Shown: positions 13,226-17,497 of the stretch, one piece after another
Layout of the letters: the number at the start of each line of letters is the position of its first letter
How positions within the stretch are numbered: position 1 is the stretch's first letter
Assembly: GCA_035464115.1 (NCBI GenBank)
Contig: DATHSN010000255.1
Location: 1 to 17,497, forward strand
DNA length: 17,497 nucleotides
Origin: DATHSN01 sp035464115
GTDB lineage: Bacteria > Actinomycetota > Acidimicrobiia > Acidimicrobiales > SKKL01
Reading direction: 5' to 3'
Translations under genes and position numbers: made by a program
Notes under the pieces: model-generated
What the model was told of the DNA's origin: nothing
Databases searched by the model: none
What the model saw: only the letters and a program-made list of their open reading frames with translations

Positions 13226-13405
13226 ATGGCCGTCCCCAAGAAGAAGACCTCCAAGGCCAAGAGCCGCAGCCGCCGGGCCTCGGCCTGGAAGCTCGGCACG
13301 CCGCCCCGCAGCGTGTGCCCGCGCTGCGGCGCCGCGAAGCTCCCGCACGTCGTGTGCGGGAACTGCGGCTGGTACAACGGCCGCCAGGCCATCGACGTCG
13401 ACTGA
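13226..13405 (+). CDS. rpmF: 50S ribosomal protein L32
   Basis: A 59-residue large-subunit protein. MAVPKKKTSKAKSRSRRAS is the diagnostic basic N-terminus. C31, C34, C44 and C47 form the zinc ribbon, so this is the C+ form, as with L28 in the same window. ATG at 13226 is preceded by GAGAGG about ten bases upstream. The yceD-rpmF-plsX order is conserved across bacteria and is thought to link ribosome and lipid synthesis. plsX begins 11 bases after the stop. Confidence 0.97.
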   Translation: MAVPKKKTSKAKSRSRRASAWKLGTPPRSVCPRCGAAKLPHVVCGNCGWYNGRQAIDVD

Positions 13406-13416
13406 CGACGCCGATC

Positions 13417-14406
13417 GTGCTGCCCGTCGCCGTCGATGCGATGGGGGGCGACCACGCCCCCGCCGAGATCGTCGCCGGAGCTCGTCGCGCCCACGAGGAG
13501 CTCGGCGTGCCCGTGGTCCTCGTCGGTCGCCCCGACGAGATCGGCGATCCCGGCCCGCTCGAGGTCATCGCGGCGAGCGAGGTCATCGCCATGGACGCCG
13601 ACGCCGGGTCGAGCGTGCGGCGCATGAAGGACTCGTCGCTCGTGCGCGCCGCCGAGGCGGTGCGCGACGGCCGGGCCTCGGCCATGGTCAGCGCCGGCAA
13701 CACCGGCGCCACCATGGCGAGCGCCCTGTTGCGCATGGGCCGGGTGAAGGGCGTCGCCCGCCCCGCCATCGCCACCCCCATCCCCGATCCGGCCGGCTCA
13801 CCCACCGTGCTGCTCGACGCCGGGGCCAACGCCGAGTGCCAGCCCGACTGGCTCGCCCAGTTCGCCACCATGGGCGCCGTCTACTCCCGCGAGCGCTACG
13901 GGGTGGCCCGCCCGCGGGTCGGCCTGCTCTCCATCGGTGAGGAGCCCACCAAGGGCAACCCGTTGGTGAAGGCCACCCACCCGTTGCTCGCCGATCCGGC
14001 CTGGGCCGCCGCGGCCGGCGCGGAGTTCATCGGCAACGTCGAGGGGCGCGACCTCATGGCCTCGGTCGCCGACGTCGTCGTCACCGACGGCTTCACCGGC
14101 AACGTCGCCCTCAAGGCGCTCGAGGGCGGCATGCGGTCGCTCGTCGGCGCGCTGCTCGGCGTGTTCGACGCCACCGACGAGGCCCGCGAGGCCGCCGGCG
14201 TGCTCCTGCCGGCGCTGGCGCCGCTCTACGCGCAGCTCGATCCCGAGAACACCGGTGGGGCCATGCTCCTCGGCACCGACGGCGTCTGCATCATCAGCCA
14301 CGGATCGTCGTCGGCCACCGCGGTGGTGAACGCCGTGCGCGTCGCCGCCGAGATGGTCGAGGCCGACCTCGTCGGCCGCATCGCCGCGGCCATCGCCGCC
14401 CCCTGA
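13417..14406 (+). CDS. plsX: Phosphate acyltransferase PlsX
   Basis: A 329-residue peripheral membrane enzyme that turns acyl-ACP plus phosphate into acyl-phosphate, the donor for PlsY in phosphatidic acid synthesis. The start MLPVAVDAMGGDHAP is the family signature. SAGNTGATMAS, LLDAGANAEC and SIGEEPTKGN are the conserved substrate-pocket segments, and VVVTDGFTGNVALKALEG and the TGGAMLLGTDGVCIISHG region near the C-terminus complete the fold. GTG at 13417 is the only standard start that keeps VDAMGGD whole; ATG at 13441 would cut into it. Unlike Bacillus, fabD and fabG do not lie between plsX and acpP. A hairpin follows, and acpP appears to have its own promoter. Confidence 0.95.
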   Translation: MLPVAVDAMGGDHAPAEIVAGARRAHEELGVPVVLVGRPDEIGDPGPLEVIAASEVIAMDADAGSSVRRMKDSSLVRAAEAVRDGRASAMVSAGNTGATMASALLRMGRVKGVARPAIATPIPDPAGSPTVLLDAGANAECQPDWLAQFATMGAVYSRERYGVARPRVGLLSIGEEPTKGNPLVKATHPLLADPAWAAAAGAEFIGNVEGRDLMASVADVVVTDGFTGNVALKALEGGMRSLVGALLGVFDATDEAREAAGVLLPALAPLYAQLDPENTGGAMLLGTDGVCIISHGSSSATAVVNAVRVAAEMVEADLVGRIAAAIAAP

Positions 14407-14429
14407 GGGTCCACCGCCCCATCGCCGCC

Positions 14430-14445
14430 GCTGAACGCGGTCAGC
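14430..14445. terminator. Near-palindromic hairpin after plsX, same element as at 10595
   Basis: GCTGAACGCGGTCAGC differs at one base from the perfect palindrome at 10595-10610. It can form a 5-bp stem (GCTGA/TCAGC) with a six-base loop, 24 bases after the plsX stop. It may be a weak terminator or a shared protein-binding site. Confidence 0.4.
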
Positions 14446-14489
14446 CCCTCACGGCCCGCTGTTCACGATCGCACGAAGAGGGTTCCGGC

Positions 14490-14495
14490 TATGCT
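14490..14495 (+). promoter_or_regulatory. Possible acpP -10 element (TATGCT)
   Basis: TATGCT fits TANNNT and would give a leader of about 70 bases before the acpP ATG. It lies between the hairpin after plsX and acpP, so acpP-rnc-mutM-smc may be a separate transcription unit. The -35 is not recognisable. Confidence 0.4.
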
Positions 14496-14571
14496 CCGGC
14501 GCGCTCCAGTCCGTCGAACCGCACCTGAGGTACCGCACGTGCCCGCCGAGACCCACGTCGAAGGAACGCCG

Positions 14572-14838
14572 ATGAGCCGGGACGAGGTGTTCGAGCTCAT
14601 CCGCGACCGCTTGGCCGACATCCTCGAGATCGATCCGGCGACGATCTCGGAGGGACAGTCCTTCCAGGACGATCTCGACGCCGACTCGCTGGCGCTCATC
14701 GAGCTGGTCGAGGCGCTCGAAGAGGAGCTGGGGGAGCGCACGGTGGGGTTCCGCATCGAGGACGACGACCTGGAGGACCTGAAGACGGTGCGCGACGCGG
14801 TCGACTACGTCCACGGCCGCGTGGGCGCAGGATCCTGA
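14572..14838 (+). CDS. acpP: Acyl carrier protein
   Basis: An 88-residue acidic carrier for growing fatty acyl chains. S39 in the DADSL motif (36-40) is the site for the 4'-phosphopantetheine arm; it is followed by the recognition helix ALIELVEALEEELG (41-54). The helical bundle and length are normal, with a slightly longer loop (GERTVGFRIEDDDLEDL). ATG at 14572 is chosen because AAGGAA (14561-14566) is well spaced; GTG at 14539 in the same frame would add 11 residues and has no such site. The gene precedes rnc with a four-base CTGA overlap, matching the widespread acpP-rnc-smc order. DSL is replaced here by the acceptable variant D-S-L within DADSL, so it should be modifiable. Confidence 0.94.
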   Translation: MSRDEVFELIRDRLADILEIDPATISEGQSFQDDLDADSLALIELVEALEEELGERTVGFRIEDDDLEDLKTVRDAVDYVHGRVGAGS

Positions 14839-15617
14839 CCGCACCGTCGCTCGAGCACCTCGCTCTGCGCGTCGGCCACCGGTTCGCAGCGCCCGAGTTG
14901 CTCGAGCTCGCCGTCACCCACCGGTCGTGGTGCGCCGAGCACCCCGGCCACGACTCCAACGAGCGGCTCGAGTTCCTCGGTGACGCCGTGTTGGGCCTGG
15001 CCGTCACCCACCACCTCTATGCCGACCATCCCGATCGACCCGAGGGCGATCTGGCCCGGATGCGGGCGTCGGTCGTGAGCGCGACCGCGCTCGCCGCGGT
15101 GGCGGCCGACGTCGACCTCGGCGACGCCTTGCGGCTCGGCCGGGGCGAGCAGGGGGCCGGTGGTCGGGCCAAGGAGTCGATCCTGTCCGACGCCCTCGAG
15201 GCCGTCCTCGGCGCCGTCTACCTCGACGGCGGATGGGACGCCGCTCGCCGCGTCGTGGCCGAGCTGGTGATGCACCGGGTGGTCACCCCCGACGGAGGCC
15301 TCGAGGCCGACGATCACAAGACCCGGCTCCAGGAGCTGGCGGTCACCCGGTTCGCGGGCGACGTGCCCAGCTACGAGCTCGAGGCCTCGGGTCCCGATCA
15401 CGACAAGGAGTTCCGGGCCGCGGTCCGGATCAGCGGACGCATCTGGGGCCATGGCTCGGGGTCGTCCAAGAAGCGGGCCGAGCAGGCGGCGGCTCGCGAG
15501 GCCCTGGCTGCGCTGCGGCCCGAGGGCGACGCCACGGCCGCGCCGTGGCCGCACGACGAGGTGGCGCCGATCGGCGTCACCGACGATGACGAGGGGAGCG
15601 GGGTGGGCCATGCGTGA
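14835..15617 (+). CDS. rnc: Ribonuclease III
   Basis: A 260-residue endonuclease that cuts double-stranded RNA, including the 16S and 23S precursors, as a dimer. The catalytic domain carries NERLEFLGDAVLG (42-54) with E46 and D50, and ESILSDALEAVLGAVYLDGG (114-133) with D119 and E122, so all four metal residues are present. A double-stranded RNA-binding domain follows, from about DHKTRLQELA to KKRAEQAAAREALAAL, and then a short acidic tail. The start is unusual. The first helix (LEHLALRVGHRFAAPELLELAVTH) has no ATG, GTG or TTG before it; CTG at 14835, overlapping the acpP stop, is the best candidate. TTG at 14898 would delete that helix. The ATG of the next gene overlaps the 3' end by eight bases. 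Confidence 0.92.
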   Translation: MTAPSLEHLALRVGHRFAAPELLELAVTHRSWCAEHPGHDSNERLEFLGDAVLGLAVTHHLYADHPDRPEGDLARMRASVVSATALAAVAADVDLGDALRLGRGEQGAGGRAKESILSDALEAVLGAVYLDGGWDAARRVVAELVMHRVVTPDGGLEADDHKTRLQELAVTRFAGDVPSYELEASGPDHDKEFRAAVRISGRIWGHGSGSSKKRAEQAAAREALAALRPEGDATAAPWPHDEVAPIGVTDDDEGSGVGHA

Positions 15618-16446
15618 GCTGCCCGAGGTCGAGACGATCCGGCGGGGGTTCGACAAGGAGGTCGTCGGCAAGAAGGTCAAGACCGTCGACGTCACGGGCA
15701 TGTCGGCGGTGGGGCGCCACCCCAACAAGAAGCACTTCGCCCACAAGCTCGAGGGAGCCAAGATCACCGGGGTCGAGCGGCGGGGAACCGCGCTCGTCGC
15801 CCCCCTCGACACCGACGACGTGCTGCTCATCGAGCTCGGCTCGTCGGGGACGCTGCGCAAGTCGGCGGCCAAGGACGAGATCACCGACGACACCCAGGTG
15901 GTCATCACCTTCACCCAGGGCGGCCAGCTGCGCCTGCTCGACGGCGCCGACACCGCCCGCATGTCGGTGCTCGCCGCCGACGACCTGGCCACCGAGCACC
16001 CCGAGCTGGCATCGCTCGGCCTCGATCCGGTGGAGTCGCCCATCTCGTGGGTGGTGTTCGGCGAGCTGCTGCGGCGCCACGACACCAAGCTGCGGCCACT
16101 GCTGCTCGACCAGCGGATCATCGCCGGCCTCGGCGATCTCTACGTCGACGAGATCTTGTTCGCCTCGGGCCTGCGCCCCGATCGCACCGCGGGCACCCTG
16201 TCGAGCCAGGAGGTCCGCCGCCTCTACCGCTCGGTCGTCGAGATCATGCACGACGCCATGAAGTACCGGGGCACGTCGCTCGACGGCGACGGGTTCACCG
16301 ACATCTACGGTGGCGCGGGCGACTACGGCGACCACCTCCAGGTGCACGGGCGCGAGAAGCAGGCCTGCCGGCGCTGCCGCACCCCCATCGTCAAGGCCCG
16401 GGTCGCCAACGCCACCGCCTTCCTCTGCGAGCAGTGCCAGGTCTGA
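15610..16446 (+). CDS. Degenerate Fpg/MutM-family protein, probably catalytically inactive
   Basis: A 278-residue protein with the full formamidopyrimidine-DNA glycosylase layout in the usual mutM place between rnc and smc. Active Fpg excises oxidised purines with the N-terminal Pro2 and Glu3. Here the start is MRELPEVETI, so Pro2 is Arg. Other landmarks are also lost: the abasic-site lysine after RRG is T60; HLGMSG is ELGSSG (75-80), removing the intercalating Met; the segment with Arg109 and Phe111 reads DGADTARM (111-118); the Asn of GxGNxY is D176; and the zinc-finger Arg is A268. Kept are the helix-two-turn-helix region (about 160-190) and the zinc finger C253, C256, C273, C276. The protein likely still binds DNA, but lyase chemistry by the known route is impossible. 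ATG at 15610 overlaps the rnc stop; smc begins eight bases after the stop. Confidence 0.85.
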   Translation: MRELPEVETIRRGFDKEVVGKKVKTVDVTGMSAVGRHPNKKHFAHKLEGAKITGVERRGTALVAPLDTDDVLLIELGSSGTLRKSAAKDEITDDTQVVITFTQGGQLRLLDGADTARMSVLAADDLATEHPELASLGLDPVESPISWVVFGELLRRHDTKLRPLLLDQRIIAGLGDLYVDEILFASGLRPDRTAGTLSSQEVRRLYRSVVEIMHDAMKYRGTSLDGDGFTDIYGGAGDYGDHLQVHGREKQACRRCRTPIVKARVANATAFLCEQCQV

Positions 16447-16453
16447 CGACGCC

Positions 16454-17497
16454 GTGTTCCTGAAGACGCTCACCCTCAAGGGCTTCAAGTCGTTCGCCGA
16501 CACCACGGTCCTCGAGCTCGAGCCCGGGATCACCGTGGTGGTCGGACCCAACGGCAGCGGCAAGTCCAACGTCGTCGACGCCATCGGGTGGGTGCTCGGC
16601 GCCCAGGCACCGAGCGCGGTGCGGTCCCAGAAGATGGACGACGTCATCTTCGCCGGGACCACCAAGCGCGCCGCGCTGGGCCGCGCCGAGGTGGCGCTCA
16701 CCATCGACAACTCGGCGGGCCTGCTCCCCATCGAGTTCACCGAGGTGACGGTCACCCGCACCCTGTTCCGCACCGGCGAGAGCGAGTACGCCATCAACGG
16801 CGTGGCGTGCCGGCTCCTCGACGTGCAAGAGCTGCTCTCCGACAGCGGTGTGGGGCGTCAGCAGCACGTCATCGTGTCGCAGGGCCAGATCGACGCCGTG
16901 CTCAACGCCCGGCCCGAGGATCGTCGGCTGATCATCGAAGAGGCGGCGGGGGTGCTCAAGTACCGGCGCCGCAAGGAGCGCGCCGAGCGCCGCCTCGCCG
17001 CCACCGAGGGCAACCTCATCCGGTTGCAGGACCTGCTGCGCGAGGTGCGCCGCCAGCTGCGGCCCCTCGAGCGCCAGGCCGACGCGGCCCGCCGCCACGG
17101 CGACGTCGTCGCCGAGCTCACCGCGCTGCGCCTCCACCTCGCCGGGCGCGAGCTGGCCGGGCTGCGCACCCGGCTCGACACCGAGCGCCGCGCCCAGGTC
17201 GAGCTCGGCGCCCAGGTCGAGGAGCTGCTCGGACAGCTCGCCGCGCTCGACGCGCGGGTCATCGCCGCCGAATCCGACCTGGCCGCCGCCGGCGGCGACG
17301 ACGTCGGCGACGCGCTGGCCCGGTGCCAGTCGCTGCGGGAACGGGCCCGGGGCCTGCGCGCCCTGCTCGCCGAGCGGGCGCGTGGCGTCGAGCGCGATCG
17401 CGGCGCCCTCGTCGACCGCGCCGTGGTGGCGTCGCTCGAGGCCGACGCCGCCCGGGTCGCCGCCGAGCTCGCCGAGGGCGAGGCCGCCGCCGCCGAG
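16454..17497 (+). CDS. smc: Chromosome segregation protein SMC, 3'-truncated by the window end
   Basis: The first 348 codons of a gene expected to be about 1,150-1,200 codons long; the frame is open to the last base. SMC dimers with ScpA and ScpB load near the origin and extrude or align chromosome arms. MFLKTLTLKGFKSFADTTVLEL is the family N-terminus, GPNGSGKSN (31-39) is Walker A, SQGQID (encoded near 16875-16892) is the Q-loop, and RPEDRRLIIEEAAGVLKYRRRKERAERRL begins the coiled-coil arm. The remaining sequence is heptad-like and Arg/Ala/Leu/Glu-rich as expected. GTG at 16454 follows the mutM-like stop by seven bases, so it is probably cotranscribed with acpP-rnc. Nothing is abnormal in the visible part. 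Confidence 0.97.
   Translation, partial: MFLKTLTLKGFKSFADTTVLELEPGITVVVGPNGSGKSNVVDAIGWVLGAQAPSAVRSQKMDDVIFAGTTKRAALGRAEVALTIDNSAGLLPIEFTEVTVTRTLFRTGESEYAINGVACRLLDVQELLSDSGVGRQQHVIVSQGQIDAVLNARPEDRRLIIEEAAGVLKYRRRKERAERRLAATEGNLIRLQDLLREVRRQLRPLERQADAARRHGDVVAELTALRLHLAGRELAGLRTRLDTERRAQVELGAQVEELLGQLAALDARVIAAESDLAAAGGDDVGDALARCQSLRERARGLRALLAERARGVERDRGALVDRAVVASLEADAARVAAELAEGEAAAAE

Noticed and set aside
11374..13494. 706-codon open frame on the minus strand opposite coaD, the SepIVA-like gene, yceD and rpmF
   Set aside because: It spans four well-recognised genes on the other strand and has a Ser/Arg-rich composition without motifs.
14898..14900. TTG 14898 as the rnc start
   Set aside because: It would remove the conserved N-terminal helix of RNase III and has no Shine-Dalgarno sequence; CTG 14835 fits better, though unproven.
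16454..17497. Minus-strand open frames opposite smc (16391..17137 and 16858..17262)
   Set aside because: The plus strand carries an unmistakable SMC N-terminus with Walker A and Q-loop; the opposite frames are shadows.

Overview
The window is a gene-dense, very GC-rich stretch of what looks like an ordinary bacterial chromosome. Codons end almost always in G or C, GTG starts are common, several promoters have bare TANNNT -10 elements, and a SepIVA-like gene sits beside a YceD-family gene. These point to an actinobacterium. A lineage near Acidimicrobiia is my best guess, from overall protein character only, with no search behind it. No tRNA, rRNA, CRISPR array, insertion sequence, phage gene or origin is visible. 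No gene-free stretch exceeds 300 bases; the longest, 5917-6141, is filled with hairpins and a tandem repeat.

Left third (1-5916), mixed functions. It opens with the 3' part of an iron-type alcohol dehydrogenase-family gene that has lost several metal ligands. Then come an FHA-class III nucleotide cyclase fusion and a convergent HAD phosphatase. Divergent from the HAD gene is a likely two-gene operon: an MhuD-like haem-degrading monooxygenase with a Gly/His/Pro-rich insert, and a small four-helix membrane protein. A perfect hairpin separates this pair from an hsp20 gene on the minus strand, whose promoter carries a near-perfect HAIR (HspR-type) operator. Next on the minus strand are GTP-type PEP carboxykinase and, just upstream of it, a 77-residue cold-shock-like protein.

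Middle (5917-6451). Two simple hairpins and three tandem 28-bp units, each with its own hairpin, lie just beyond the 3' end of rpmB. rpmB and the fakA-like gene are then transcribed divergently.

Right two thirds (6142-17497), a conserved housekeeping neighbourhood: rpmB | fakA(yloV)-recG-small membrane protein | Zn-ribbon protein (opposite strand) | rsmD-coaD-sepIVA-like-yceD-rpmF-plsX-acpP-rnc-mutM-like-smc. This resembles the Bacillus yloV-recG-plsX-acpP-rnc-smc order and the mycobacterial sepIVA-yceD-rnc-fpg-smc order. The genes cover fatty-acid and phospholipid supply (FakA, PlsX, AcpP), coenzyme A synthesis (CoaD), ribosome building and RNA processing (L28, L32, RsmD, RNase III), septation (SepIVA-like) and chromosome handling (RecG, Smc). 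Many are translationally coupled by 4-8 base overlaps.

Main points of interest: the mutM-position gene keeps the Fpg fold but lacks the catalytic proline and nearly all lesion-recognition residues; the triple 28-bp hairpin repeat after rpmB; two divergent leaderless promoters sharing overlapping -10 hexamers at 10810-10819; the GHPGG-insert haem oxygenase; and the HAIR operator at hsp20. I see no clearly new defence or mobile system.
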